34,182 bases of DNA, from contig NZ_NFJU01000031.1 in assembly GCF_002160025.1 (NCBI RefSeq), forward strand, positions 1 through 34,182. Direction: 5' to 3'. Below are positions 1 to 7,152 of this stretch, in pieces; within the stretch, counting starts at the first letter, position 1, and each line of letters begins with the position of its first letter. Made by a program: the position numbers and the translations under genes. The notes beneath the pieces are model-generated. The model worked only from the letters and a program-made list of their open reading frames with translations. It was not told where the DNA came from and did not search any database. Origin of the DNA: Anaeromassilibacillus sp. An200. GTDB lineage: Bacteria; Bacillota; Clostridia; Oscillospirales; Acutalibacteraceae.

Positions 1-13
1 TAAATCGTTCGTT

Positions 14-35
14 GTTTAATTTTCAAGGTTCTGCG
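14..35 (-). promoter_or_regulatory. boxA-like rRNA leader sequence
   Basis: On the minus strand this reads AGAACCTTGAAAATTAAAC, close to the boxA/leader sequence that precedes 16S rRNA genes in Firmicutes (Bacillus-type TGCTCTTTGAAAACT). It lies downstream of three tandem consensus promoters on the same strand. The rRNA genes themselves would be beyond the left edge, so the assignment is inferred from promoter strength and leader similarity. Confidence 0.6.
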
Positions 36-66
36 TCCGTCCCTCTCATCGAGGAGCGTGCTTTAC

Positions 67-95
67 ATTTTATCACACTCTCGTGCGTTTGTCAA
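67..95 (-). promoter_or_regulatory. rRNA-type promoter, window-edge proximal
   Basis: Minus strand: -35 TTGACA at 90-95, exact 17-base spacer, -10 TAAAAT at 67-72. An A-rich tract (AAAAAAGAGAAGAAAAAA) lies just upstream of the -35, as in UP elements. It is the last of three tandem promoters reading toward the left edge of the window. Confidence 0.75.
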
Positions 96-131
96 GCACT
101 TTTTTCTTCTCTTTTTTGGGACAGCCTTGAC

Positions 132-160
132 ATTGTATCACTTTCGCGATGCTCTGTCAA
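132..160 (-). promoter_or_regulatory. rRNA-type promoter, middle
   Basis: Minus strand: -35 TTGACA at 155-160, 17-base spacer, -10 TACAAT at 132-137, with an upstream A tract. It is spaced 65 bp from the edge-proximal promoter, and the surrounding sequence is visibly related to it, suggesting duplication of a promoter unit. Confidence 0.75.
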
Positions 161-192
161 GATTTTTTTCCGCCTCTCTCGACGGCTTGACT

Positions 193-221
193 ATAATACC
201 ACACCCTTTCCCGCTTGTCAA
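193..221 (-). promoter_or_regulatory. rRNA-type promoter, distal, with A-rich UP-like region
   Basis: Minus strand: -35 TTGACA at 216-221, 17-base spacer, -10 TATTAT at 193-198. Positions 222-262 are A-tract rich on the minus strand (AAAAATTTGAAAAAAAGCG), resembling a strong UP element. The unit is 61 bp from the middle promoter. Confidence 0.75.
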
Positions 222-312
222 CGCTTTTTTTCAAATTTTTCAAATATTTTTTCTTTTTCCTTCCTGACCCCTGCTATTCTCTCCCGAAACCGCGGTTTCA
301 TGCAAAACTTCA

Positions 313-341
313 TTGCTTTGTTTTAACCCTGCCGATATAAT
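313..341 (+). promoter_or_regulatory. metA promoter
   Basis: TTGCTT at 313-318, 17-base spacer, TATAAT at 336-341. The predicted transcript start near 348 leaves a leader of only about 30 bases before the metA start, so there is no room for a SAM riboswitch or T-box. Confidence 0.6.
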
Positions 342-376
342 AGAAAAGAGAAACGCAAGATGGAGGTACCTTTTCT

Positions 377-1297
377 ATGCCCATTCGCATTCCCGCGGAA
401 TTGCCCGCTTATAAAGTTCTGGAAGCGGAAAATATCTTTGTTATGACGCACCAGCGTGCTGTGGCGCAGGATATTCGACCACTGAAAATTGTGATTGTCA
501 ATCTCATGCCCACCAAAATTGAAACGGAAAACCAGCTTCTCCGTCTGCTGGGCAATACCCCCCTACAGGTAGATATCACTCTGATGCAGATGGCCAGTCA
601 TGTAAGCCGCCATGTCTCCCCCTCCCATTTACAGGCTTTTTATAAAACCTTCGATGAGCTCAGGGATGAGCGCTTTGACGGAATGATCATCACAGGCGCT
701 CCGGTGGAGAATATGCCCTTTGAGCAGGTGGACTACTGGGAAGAGCTGTGCACCGTTATGGATTGGAGCATAACCCATGTGTATTCCACCATGCACATCT
801 GCTGGGGTGCGCAGGCCGGCCTGTATCACCACTTCGGCATTCCGAAATATCAGCTTGCGCAAAAGCTCTCCGGCGTTTTCCGGCATAAGCTGCTTGCACC
901 CGCGCACCCGCTGGTACGCGGGTTTGACGATGAATTTTTTGCTCCCCACAGCCGCAACACCGAAGTGCACCGCGAGGATATTCTGCCCCATCCCGAGCTC
1001 GAGATTCTCTCTGTGTCCAATGCCGCGGGCGTACACCTGATCGCCCGGAACGACGGCAGGCAATTCTTTGTCACCGGTCATTTGGAATATGATCGCGAAA
1101 CCATTGCCAACGAATATTTCCGCGACGTGAAAAAGGGCCTGAATCCCGCCGTCCCGCAAAACTACTTCCCCAACGACGACGTGACTCAGCGTCCACTGTT
1201 CAACTGGCGAAGCCATGGACACCTTCTGTTCTCCAACTGGCTCAATTATTATGTCTATCAGGCAACACCGTATGATTTGTACGGAACGTCGTTCTAA
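377..1297 (+). CDS. metA: Homoserine O-acyltransferase (acetyl-CoA type by active-site residue)
   Basis: This cytoplasmic enzyme acylates the hydroxyl of L-homoserine at the start of methionine synthesis. The 306-residue length is normal for MetA. The catalytic cysteine is Cys142 in HICWGAQAG, and the His/Glu pair is His235 and Glu237 in VTGHLEYD. Residue 111, in GAPVE, is Glu. In characterised MetA proteins Glu at this position goes with acetyl-CoA use and Gly with succinyl-CoA, so the product is probably O-acetylhomoserine. GGAGG at 362-366 precedes the ATG. The gene stands alone between a consensus promoter and a strong terminator. Its promoter lies back to back with the rRNA-type promoters, so the two transcription units diverge. 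Confidence 0.93.
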   Translation: MPIRIPAELPAYKVLEAENIFVMTHQRAVAQDIRPLKIVIVNLMPTKIETENQLLRLLGNTPLQVDITLMQMASHVSRHVSPSHLQAFYKTFDELRDERFDGMIITGAPVENMPFEQVDYWEELCTVMDWSITHVYSTMHICWGAQAGLYHHFGIPKYQLAQKLSGVFRHKLLAPAHPLVRGFDDEFFAPHSRNTEVHREDILPHPELEILSVSNAAGVHLIARNDGRQFFVTGHLEYDRETIANEYFRDVKKGLNPAVPQNYFPNDDVTQRPLFNWRSHGHLLFSNWLNYYVYQATPYDLYGTSF

Positions 1298-1304
1298 AAA
1301 CAGT

Positions 1305-1346
1305 AAGAGGACTTACAAGGCCAAAAACTTGTAAGTCCTCTTTTTT
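1305..1346 (+). terminator. Rho-independent terminator after metA
   Basis: A perfect 15-bp stem, AAGAGGACTTACAAG at 1305-1319 paired with 1328-1342, is followed by six T at 1341-1346. The convergent MATE gene ends at 1348, and the hairpin may slow its transcript too, but the minus-strand T tail is poor. Confidence 0.9.
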
Positions 1347-1347
1347 C

Positions 1348-2694
1348 TTAATATCCGTATTTTTTCCGCTTCATCACAAAGAAGCCCGCTGATACCGCCA
1401 CAGCCAGCAGCTCAGCTCCCACAATGGAAAGCCATATTCCATCCACGCCCCAAATCAAAGGGAAAACCAGAACGCATACAACCTGAAGCACCAGTGTGCG
1501 AAGGAAAGAAATCAGCGCCGAGGTAAGGCCGTCGTTCAGCGCGGTGAAGAAAGCCGAAGCAAAAATCGAGAATCCGGCAAACAGGAAAGAGAAAGAATAG
1601 ATCGAAAACGCATGCAGCGTCAGTGCCAGCAGCCCCTCATCATATCCCAAAAACACACGGGACAGCGGCTCGGCAGACAGCAGCGCCACAGCAAACATCA
1701 GCACGGCGGCCACGCCGATCACGCGCAGACTTTTTTTGCGCAGTCCCCGGAGCTCTTCCCTGTTTTCCGCTCCGTACTGATAGCTGACCACCGGCGCCAC
1801 TCCAATGGAATAGCCGATAAAAATCGATTGAAACACCAGCATGACATACATCAGCACCCCATAGGAAGCCACACCGTCCTGTCCCGCATACCGCAGAAGC
1901 TGAACATTATAGAGCATGGAAACGAGCGACATGGAAATATTGGAGAGCAGCTCCGAAGAACCATTTCCACAAACTTTGAGCAAAGCCCGCCCCATCCACT
2001 GGGTCCGTGTGAGACGAAGCCGGCTGGTGTTTTTTCTCCCAAAATACAGCAAGGGCAGCAAGCCGCCGACACATTGGCTCAGCGCTGTCGCAGCGGCTGC
2101 ACCCTCCAGCCCCCAGGGAAACACCGCTACAAAAAGAGCATCCAGCACCATATTTGTCAGCCCCGACGCAACCGTCACATACAGTCCCAGCTTCGGCTTT
2201 TGTGCCGTGGCAAACAGGCACTGAAATTCATACTGCAAAATATAAGCCGGGTTGGCCAAGAGAATCACACGGCCATACCGCACGCAATCCTCCAAAAGAA
2301 CCCCTTCGGCACCGAGGAATGCCGCCACAGGACGGAGCAGCCAGAACCCCAGGACCGTCAAAATCACACCCATCCCCAGGGACACATAAACCACCAGCGA
2401 AAACTGCCGGTTTGCCAATTCGGGATTTCCTTCTCCCATCGTCCTGGCAATCAGCGCACCACCTCCTGTACCGAACAGGAAACCGACCGCACCCAAAATC
2501 ATCAAAAAGGGCATAATAAAATTGACAGCCGTAAACGCTTCTTTCCCCACAAAATTGGAGACAAAGAACCCGTCCACCACACCATAGAGAGAGCTGAAAA
2601 TCAGCATCACGATAGAGGGCAGAGTGAACCGGAACAAACGGCCATATGTAAAATGATCGGAGAGCTGAATCCCCCTTTTCTTTTCAGCAGACAT
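1348..2694 (-). CDS. MATE family multidrug/Na+ antiporter, first copy
   Basis: This is a membrane exporter of the MATE family, 448 residues, with about twelve hydrophobic segments in two related halves, as the family requires. The N-terminal half contains LFRFTLPSIVMLIFSSLYGV and SNFVGKEAFTAVNF, typical of the first two helices of bacterial MATE proteins. GAGGAGG five bases before the ATG sets the start. It begins 9 bp after the stop of a MarR-type gene, so the two form an operon, and the exporter is probably induced when a toxic ligand releases the regulator. The substrate cannot be read from the sequence. The family is certain; the role in drug or metabolite efflux is inferred from context. 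Confidence 0.85.
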   Translation of the reverse strand: MSAEKKRGIQLSDHFTYGRLFRFTLPSIVMLIFSSLYGVVDGFFVSNFVGKEAFTAVNFIMPFLMILGAVGFLFGTGGGALIARTMGEGNPELANRQFSLVVYVSLGMGVILTVLGFWLLRPVAAFLGAEGVLLEDCVRYGRVILLANPAYILQYEFQCLFATAQKPKLGLYVTVASGLTNMVLDALFVAVFPWGLEGAAAATALSQCVGGLLPLLYFGRKNTSRLRLTRTQWMGRALLKVCGNGSSELLSNISMSLVSMLYNVQLLRYAGQDGVASYGVLMYVMLVFQSIFIGYSIGVAPVVSYQYGAENREELRGLRKKSLRVIGVAAVLMFAVALLSAEPLSRVFLGYDEGLLALTLHAFSIYSFSFLFAGFSIFASAFFTALNDGLTSALISFLRTLVLQVVCVLVFPLIWGVDGIWLSIVGAELLAVAVSAGFFVMKRKKYGY

Positions 2695-2703
2695 ACATCC
2701 TCC

Positions 2704-3138
2704 TCAAAACTCCTTCACCTTTTCCCGCAAAGAAACCAGGAACTGCTCCGTCAGTTCCAGATAGCGCTCCACATCCTCCCGGGACCAGGAAAGCAGCGCC
2801 TCATTCTCCGCCTCCAAAATCCGCAGGGCTGTCTGGGAAGCATACCGCCTGCCCTTTTCCGTCAGCCGCAGACGCTTTGCTTTGTTTCCCGCCGCTTCCA
2901 AAGAAACGATCCCCTCCTGCTCCAGCTTGTGCACAGCGGAATGAACTGTTTGCTTGGTCAGCCCTGTCAAATGACAGACGTCCGTCAGTAGGCAGCTGTC
3001 CCCAAAATTGCAGATGGTGTAAAGGATCTTTGACGCACTGTCCGACAGTCCCAATTTCAGTGATGCCTCATGATAGACAGCATCCAGCTCCCCAATCAAA
3101 TGATTGAAACGCTTTAAGCTGTGAAACTCTGTGTCCAT
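2704..3138 (-). CDS. MarR family transcriptional regulator
   Basis: A 144-residue winged-helix protein of MarR type. The recognition helix lies near residues 58-78 (LTGLTKQTVHSAVHKLEQEG), followed by a wing with basic residues (AGNKAKRLRLTEKGR), and N- and C-terminal helices for dimerisation. The ATG at 3138 is preferred; a TTG lies directly upstream at 3141 and cannot be excluded. It is the first gene of an operon with the MATE exporter. Two near-identical palindromes lie in its promoter, so it most likely represses its own operon. The ligand is unknown. Confidence 0.85.
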   Translation of the reverse strand: MDTEFHSLKRFNHLIGELDAVYHEASLKLGLSDSASKILYTICNFGDSCLLTDVCHLTGLTKQTVHSAVHKLEQEGIVSLEAAGNKAKRLRLTEKGRRYASQTALRILEAENEALLSWSREDVERYLELTEQFLVSLREKVKEF

Positions 3139-3160
3139 CAAATATTACCGCCACCATTTC

Positions 3161-3214
3161 GTACGAAATCATACTATCTTCCGGTATTTTAGTACGAAAT
3201 CGTACCTTTGTCAA
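3161..3214 (-). promoter_or_regulatory. marR-MATE promoter with two palindromic operators
   Basis: Minus strand: -35 TTGACA at 3209-3214, 17-base spacer, -10 TAAAAT at 3186-3191. The palindrome GTACGAAATCGTAC at 3192-3205 fills most of the spacer. A second copy, GTACGAAATCATAC, lies at 3161-3174 just past the expected transcript start. The two are 31 bp apart, about three helical turns, on the same face of the DNA. The arrangement fits autorepression by the adjacent MarR protein. Confidence 0.75.
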
Positions 3215-3234
3215 GGCTGCCGCGAACAAAGAAT

Positions 3235-3265
3235 AAAAAAGGACCGGAGATTTGCTCTCCGGTCC
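3235..3265 (-). terminator. Rho-independent terminator after DUF6465 gene
   Basis: Minus strand: a 10-bp stem GGACCGGAGA/TCTCCGGTCC (3241-3250 with 3256-3265) and loop of five, followed by six T (3235-3240). It insulates the DUF6465 gene from the marR promoter immediately downstream. Confidence 0.9.
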
Positions 3266-3287
3266 CTGCCAAAGTTCTATTTTTCTC

Positions 3288-3569
3288 TTACAGATCGATG
3301 CTGCACCCGTCGGCCTCACCATTGATCACATAATAAGCCTTCTGCTCTTCCGGCTTGACATAGAGCTGAAGCTCCGTGATAGCGGAAACATCTCCACCGG
3401 CAGCAGCGTAAGCCGCCTTTGCACGCTCCACCAGCTCGGACACCGTCCACTCATTTCCACCAAACTGAAGATGCACAACCTCTACCGGAGCGGCAGGGGC
3501 TTCCTTCTTCGTCGCTGCGGGAGACGCTTTCGCTGTAGTCTGCGCTGTGGATTTTCTGGGTCTCGCCAT
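3288..3569 (-). CDS. DUF6465-like small protein
   Basis: A 93-residue protein of unknown function. Residues 1-28 form an Ala/Lys/Pro/Thr-rich, probably disordered basic tail. Residues 29-93 form a compact domain with VVHLQFGGNEWTVSELVERA, an alanine-rich helix, and LQLYVKPEEQKAYYVINGE. This matches my recollection of the DUF6465 family common in Clostridia; the family name was not checked. GGAGGG precedes the ATG. It is monocistronic, with its own promoter and terminator. The basic tail could bind nucleic acid, but nothing in the sequence proves it. Confidence 0.75.
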   Translation of the reverse strand: MARPRKSTAQTTAKASPAATKKEAPAAPVEVVHLQFGGNEWTVSELVERAKAAYAAAGGDVSAITELQLYVKPEEQKAYYVINGEADGCSIDL

Positions 3570-3629
3570 AATGAAATCCCTCCTGTACTCAGCCTTGCGG
3601 CAAAATCATATCACTAATTTACGGCTTTT

Positions 3630-3658
3630 ATTGTACCCCATTCAGGCCGGAACTGCAA
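3630..3658 (-). promoter_or_regulatory. Promoter of the DUF6465 gene
   Basis: Minus strand: -35 TTGCAG at 3653-3658, 17-base spacer, -10 TACAAT at 3630-3635. The leader to the ATG at 3569 is about 55 bases. Confidence 0.6.
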
Positions 3659-3780
3659 GGATTTTCTGGGATTTCATGCGGTTTTTACCTGTTTCAGAAA
3701 TTTTCACAAAAGAAAAAGAACAGGATTGTTCCCCGCTTTTTTTCTTTTTTGTGGGAATCCCATAACAGCGGGCTTCTCCT

Positions 3781-4434
3781 CTATTCCGCCAGCTTGAGCC
3801 TGAGCTGCTGCAAAATCACCTTCTCCCTCCGGGACACCTGCACCTGCGTCATGCCAAGGCGGCGTGCCGTCTCGGTCTGCGTGCTGCTTTTGCAGTACCG
3901 CAGATAGACAATATTTCTGTCCCTCGGCGCAAGCTCCTGCACCGCCTGCCGGAGGGACAAACGTTCCAGAGCCGCATCCTCGCCGCTGTCCACCGCCACA
4001 TCCGTCTGACCGCCCCCATCCTCGCCGCTGTCCGTAAGAGACAGGGCGGGCTGGGAAGCTTCCAGAGCCTGTGCCGCCTGTTCGGGCTCCACACCGAGAA
4101 TCTCCGCCAACTCTCCAATACTCGGCTGCCGCCCTTCCCGCTGGAGAAATTTGTCTCTCTCCCGCGCCGCCTTGACAGAAAGCTCCCGCAGAGCACGGCT
4201 CATCGTGACGGTTCCGCCCTTGCGGAACAGCAGCTTCATCTCGCCCAGAATCAGAAATACGGCGTAGGTGGAAAAGCGCAGGCCACGGCTCTCCTCAAAA
4301 TTCTCGGCAGCCTTGATCAACCCCAGACAGCCCGCCTGAAACAGATCGTCATACTCGATCCCCCTGCCCCGGAAACGCTGGGCGCAGCTATGTACCAGCG
4401 CCATATTGGAGCGAACCCTTTCCTCAGCGTCCAT
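3781..4434 (-). CDS. sigF: Sporulation forespore sigma factor SigF
   Basis: RNA polymerase sigma factor F, the first compartment-specific sigma factor of endospore formation, active in the forespore. Region 2 is visible in DDLFQAGCLGLIKAAENF and RFSTYAVFLILGEM, and region 4 in QTETARRLGMTQVQVSRRE, close to Bacillus SigF (RFSTYAVPMIIGEI; RLGISQVQVSRLE). A GTG at 4473 would add 13 residues with no counterpart in the family, so the ATG at 4434 is preferred. It overlaps the end of spoIIAB by 11 bp and gives 217 residues, slightly short for the family. It is the last gene of spoIIAA-spoIIAB-sigF, whose first two products hold SigF inactive until septation. Confidence 0.93.
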   Translation of the reverse strand: MDAEERVRSNMALVHSCAQRFRGRGIEYDDLFQAGCLGLIKAAENFEESRGLRFSTYAVFLILGEMKLLFRKGGTVTMSRALRELSVKAARERDKFLQREGRQPSIGELAEILGVEPEQAAQALEASQPALSLTDSGEDGGGQTDVAVDSGEDAALERLSLRQAVQELAPRDRNIVYLRYCKSSTQTETARRLGMTQVQVSRREKVILQQLRLKLAE

Positions 4435-4873
4435 AACCGGATCGCCCGACCAGCCGTTTTTCCATGGTGACACAGGTTCCCTTTCCAGGGCGCGAGGTCA
4501 CATGCAGCCGGTTCATAAAGCTTTCCATGACGGCAAAGCCAAGTCCCGCGCGTTCCTCCCCTCCCGTGGTAAACAGCGGCTCCATCGCCTTCTCCACATC
4601 CTCCATACCGCACCCTTTGTCCTTTACCTGAATGACCAGCTTTCCTCCCTCGTACAGCCGCATGAGGATTTCGATCTTTCCGATCGTGTCGCGATAGGCG
4701 TGGACAATACAGTTGGTGACAGCCTCCGAGACGGCGGTGCGGATATCACTGATCTCGTCCACTGTGGGATCCAGCTGGGCCGCAAAGGCCGCCACCGCCG
4801 CGCGGGCAAAGCCCTCATTGGACGAGCTGCTGGGAAACACCAGCTTCATTTCATTGATTGGCTCCGTTTTCAT
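4424..4873 (-). CDS. spoIIAB: Anti-sigma F factor / serine kinase SpoIIAB
   Basis: A GHKL-type ATPase that binds SigF and phosphorylates SpoIIAA. The 149 residues match the family (146 in Bacillus subtilis). The N box is EAVTNCIVHAY, the G1 box DKGCGM, and the G2 region GGEERAGLGFAVM, which together form the ATP site. The start at 4873 is set by ATGA overlap with the spoIIAA stop; the GAGGAAG upstream serves as ribosome site, implying translational coupling. Stoichiometric coupling with its partners is normal for this operon. Confidence 0.95.
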   Translation of the reverse strand: MKTEPINEMKLVFPSSSSNEGFARAAVAAFAAQLDPTVDEISDIRTAVSEAVTNCIVHAYRDTIGKIEILMRLYEGGKLVIQVKDKGCGMEDVEKAMEPLFTTGGEERAGLGFAVMESFMNRLHVTSRPGKGTCVTMEKRLVGRSGYGR

Positions 4874-5196
4874 TTTTCTTCCTCCTCTGTCCTGACGACT
4901 GTGCACAGCTCACGGATCCCCGCCAGAGACACCAGCTTTTCCAACCGCTCCGGCAGATTGGCGACGCACACCTGCCCGCCCCATTCGCTTGCCAGCCGGT
5001 ATCTTCCCATGATAAGGCCCACACCGGAGCTGTCCATAAACTGCACACGGGAAAAATCGAGCGTCAGCGTGTGCGGCCGCGTGCGTGAAGCTGTACTGTC
5101 GATCTCCTCCCGCAGCTCCCTGGCACTGTGGTGATCGATTTCTCCCTCCAAAAGGGCGATCAACTCGCCCTGCTTCAACTGAAGCTGAACTGCCAT
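4870..5196 (-). CDS. spoIIAA: Anti-sigma F factor antagonist SpoIIAA (STAS domain)
   Basis: A 108-residue STAS-domain protein that, when unphosphorylated, displaces SigF from SpoIIAB. The phospho-acceptor serine lies in FMDSSGVGLIMGRY (Ser56/Ser57), equivalent to Ser58 of Bacillus subtilis SpoIIAA. The ATG at 5196 is chosen because GGAGG stands eight bases upstream (AGGCAGGAGGTTGAAAAAG). It is the first gene of the sigF operon. No convincing sigma-H promoter could be picked out between 5197 and 5320, although one is expected from the known regulation of this operon. Confidence 0.94.
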   Translation of the reverse strand: MAVQLQLKQGELIALLEGEIDHHSARELREEIDSTASRTRPHTLTLDFSRVQFMDSSGVGLIMGRYRLASEWGGQVCVANLPERLEKLVSLAGIRELCTVVRTEEEEK

Positions 5197-5315
5197 CTTT
5201 TTCAACCTCCTGCCTTTTTCCGGTGGAAAACACACCGGGAGTTCTCCGGATCCTGCCGCCTGTTCTCAGAATTCCCCGAATCCGGGAATATTATGCCGAA
5301 AAACAGGTGCGGCAC

Positions 5316-5363
5316 AAAAAAATCCCCTGTCCTGGAGAGCTTTCCCTCTCAGGATAGGGGATT
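5316..5363 (-). terminator. Rho-independent terminator after folC
   Basis: Minus strand: a long stem, AATCCCCTATCCTGAGAG with its complement, across 5321-5339 and 5346-5363, followed by seven T (5316-5322). It separates the folC unit from the sigF operon. Confidence 0.9.
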
Positions 5364-5393
5364 TCCTCCGCGCATTTGCGCGAAGTATGGGCT

Positions 5394-6683
5394 TCATGCC
5401 GGATTTAACAGTTTCTTCAAAAGGGGACGGGCCTCCCCCGCCAGATACAGGGAACCGCAGACCAGGACACCGCGCTGCGCGCCTTCCTGCAAAGCCTTTT
5501 CCAGCGCCTCCTGCACAGAGGATACCGGCTCCGCGTCAATGCGCCGCCGTTCCCATTCCGCCGCCAGCGCCTGCGCGCTCATCGCACGCGGGGAATCGGG
5601 CGCGACAGTGTACACCTTTTCCATCACACCGTCCAGCTTGCGCACCGCTTCGCGCACATTTTTATCCTCCATCATGCCGCACACGCCGATCATGCGCTTT
5701 TTGGTGACATACTTTTTGACCGCCTTCGCCAGCGCCGCCGTCCCTTCCGGGTTATGCGCGCCGTCGAGGAGGACGGGCGGCGTTTCGCTGAGAACCTCCA
5801 TCCGCGCCGGGAAGGAAACGTTTTCAAAGCCCTCCTGCACCGCGCTGTCCGGGATTTCCCAGCCGAGGGCGCGCAGCTCCTTCACGCAGGCCAGCACAAC
5901 GGCTGCGTTTTTCATCTGGTGTTCGCCGAGAAGGGGCAGCGTCAGCGGCATGCTTCGCTCCGTCAGAAGGCGCGTCCCCCGCAGAGAAGCATCCACAAAC
6001 GTAAGATCCTTGAGCGGCGCCACCACCAGGCGCGCGCTCTGCACCTGTGCCGTCGTGCGGATCACTCCCTCCGCCGCGCGCGGCAAATCCGGATAACACA
6101 CGCAGGGCACGCCCGGTTTGAGAATTCCGGATTTTTCAAACGCGATCTGCTCTATGGTATCGCCCAGAATCTTTGTGTGATCGAGCGAAATGGAGGTCAG
6201 CACCGTCAAAAGCGGGGACTCTATCACATTTGTCGCGTCGCACCGCCCACCCAGGCCGGTTTCCAGAACGCAAACCGCACAATTCTGCTCCCGGAACCAG
6301 AGAAAGGCCATGGCTGTGATCAGCTCAAACTCTGTCAGCGGGAAGCCTTCCGCGCGGCAATCTTCCGCTTCTGTCAGCACCCGCTGCGCCAGCCGGATCA
6401 CTTCGTCATGCGGGATTTCCTCCCCGTCTATGCGAATCCGCTCGGAAAAGTCCGTAAGGTGCGGGGAAGTATACAGCCCCGTGCGGTATCCGGCTCTTTG
6501 CAGGATAGATGCCAGGAGAGCGCAGGTGGAACCTTTGCCGTTTGTCCCGGCCACATGGACGCATTTCAATTCCTTCTGCGGATTTCCCAGCCGGGCAAGA
6601 AGATGCTGCATCCGTTCCAACCCCGGTTTTCCGGGAAAAGCGGGCGTCGCATCGAGCGCCGCCACTGTCTGCTCATACGTCAA
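5394..6683 (-). CDS. folC: Bifunctional folylpolyglutamate synthase / dihydrofolate synthase
   Basis: A Mur-ligase-like enzyme that adds glutamate to dihydropteroate and to folates, making polyglutamylated cofactors in the cytoplasm. The P-loop GTNGKGST is at residues 46-53, followed by YTSPHLTDFSERIRI. The C-terminal domain contains VLLDGAHNPEGTAAL, the second conserved Mur-ligase motif. A TTG at 6683 is the likely start: GGAGGA lies seven bases upstream, and the protein then begins MTYEQTVAAL, giving the usual 429 residues. The longer reading to 6764 would overlap the upstream gene and add an Arg-rich stretch with no family counterpart. It follows the DUF6054 gene by 13 bp, so the two are co-transcribed. 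Confidence 0.93.
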   Translation of the reverse strand: MTYEQTVAALDATPAFPGKPGLERMQHLLARLGNPQKELKCVHVAGTNGKGSTCALLASILQRAGYRTGLYTSPHLTDFSERIRIDGEEIPHDEVIRLAQRVLTEAEDCRAEGFPLTEFELITAMAFLWFREQNCAVCVLETGLGGRCDATNVIESPLLTVLTSISLDHTKILGDTIEQIAFEKSGILKPGVPCVCYPDLPRAAEGVIRTTAQVQSARLVVAPLKDLTFVDASLRGTRLLTERSMPLTLPLLGEHQMKNAAVVLACVKELRALGWEIPDSAVQEGFENVSFPARMEVLSETPPVLLDGAHNPEGTAALAKAVKKYVTKKRMIGVCGMMEDKNVREAVRKLDGVMEKVYTVAPDSPRAMSAQALAAEWERRRIDAEPVSSVQEALEKALQEGAQRGVLVCGSLYLAGEARPLLKKLLNPA

Positions 6684-6696
6684 CTGTGTTTCCTCC

Positions 6697-7032
6697 TTAC
6701 AGCCGGAACGGCGCGAGCGCGTCAATGGCGCACGACTCAAAGCTTTCCGACGCGCCCCAGTCAAAGCGGAACAAACCCTCGCCGCCTCCGCCGCTCACCA
6801 GATGGACGCGCGTATGCCCCTGAAGATTGTCGACCGTCACCGCCAAAGTCAGGCGGTTCCCGGCACGCCAGAAATGCTTTTCATAGATGGACACCAAGCA
6901 GACCTTTCCGTCCGGCCCGTCGAGCATAAAACGGTCGATCTCCTCACCGGTCACACTTCCGCCCACGACGGCGGCATGAATCCGGGCCTCCGCGTCGTGC
7001 GGAGAGATGGACACATAAAACGACTGTGCCAT
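6697..7032 (-). CDS. DUF6054-like protein
   Basis: A 111-residue protein of unknown function, first gene of an operon with folC. The C-terminal half has a Gly-rich segment and FRFDWGASESFESCAIDAL, and the middle has YEKHFWRAGNRLTLAVTVDN; both resemble what I remember of DUF6054, an uncharacterised Clostridia family with a conserved DWGAS motif. The family name was not checked. It has no signal peptide or membrane segment and is probably a small cytoplasmic alpha/beta protein. GGAGAAAAAGTGT precedes the ATG. Linkage to folC does not by itself imply a role in folate metabolism. Confidence 0.75.
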   Translation of the reverse strand: MAQSFYVSISPHDAEARIHAAVVGGSVTGEEIDRFMLDGPDGKVCLVSIYEKHFWRAGNRLTLAVTVDNLQGHTRVHLVSGGGGEGLFRFDWGASESFESCAIDALAPFRL

Positions 7033-7088
7033 ACACTTTTTCTCCTTCCGTCCGGTTCTGCCGGTTGATGAAGTGAATTTTTGATCGC

Positions 7089-7117
7089 ATTATAGCACAA
7101 AATTATTTTGTTGTATA
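7089..7117 (-). promoter_or_regulatory. Promoter of the DUF6054-folC operon with a palindrome in the spacer
   Basis: Minus strand: -35 TATACA at 7112-7117, 17-base spacer, -10 TATAAT at 7089-7094. The spacer is almost filled by the perfect palindrome ACAAAATTATTTTGT (7097-7111), a likely operator for an unidentified regulator. Confidence 0.55.
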
Positions 7118-7135
7118 GGAAGCGGCGCCTACTTA

Positions 7136-7144
7136 TGTTATAAT
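7136..7144 (+). promoter_or_regulatory. Extended -10 promoter before the rnhA leader
   Basis: TGTTATAAT at 7136-7144 is an extended -10 element; only a weak -35 lies upstream. It would transcribe the structured element at 7153-7276 and then rnhA, with a leader of about 200 bases. A second A/T-rich stretch, GGTATAAAATATAAG near 7316-7330, could be a closer rnhA promoter. Confidence 0.5.
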
Positions 7145-7152
7145 ACAGGCAG

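Noticed and set aside
12-326. Plus-strand open frames across the rRNA-type promoter array
   Set aside because: Phe/Ser-rich translation of T-rich promoter DNA, no ribosome site, and the array explains the sequence better.
1612-2991. 459-codon plus-strand frame opposite the MATE and MarR genes
   Set aside because: Low-complexity Gln/His/Arg-rich product; antisense shadow of two well-supported genes.
3720-3780. Inverted CCCGCT/AGCGGG with T tracts as a terminator for sigF
   Set aside because: The T tracts fall in the loop rather than after the stem on either strand; weak stem.
4434-4473. Longer SigF start at GTG 4473
   Set aside because: Adds 13 residues without family counterpart and no ribosome site; ATG 4434 is better placed.
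5197-5320. Sigma-H promoter expected before spoIIAA
   Set aside because: GGGGAATTC resembles a sigma-H -10, but no matching -35 lies at 11-14 bases, so no site is claimed.
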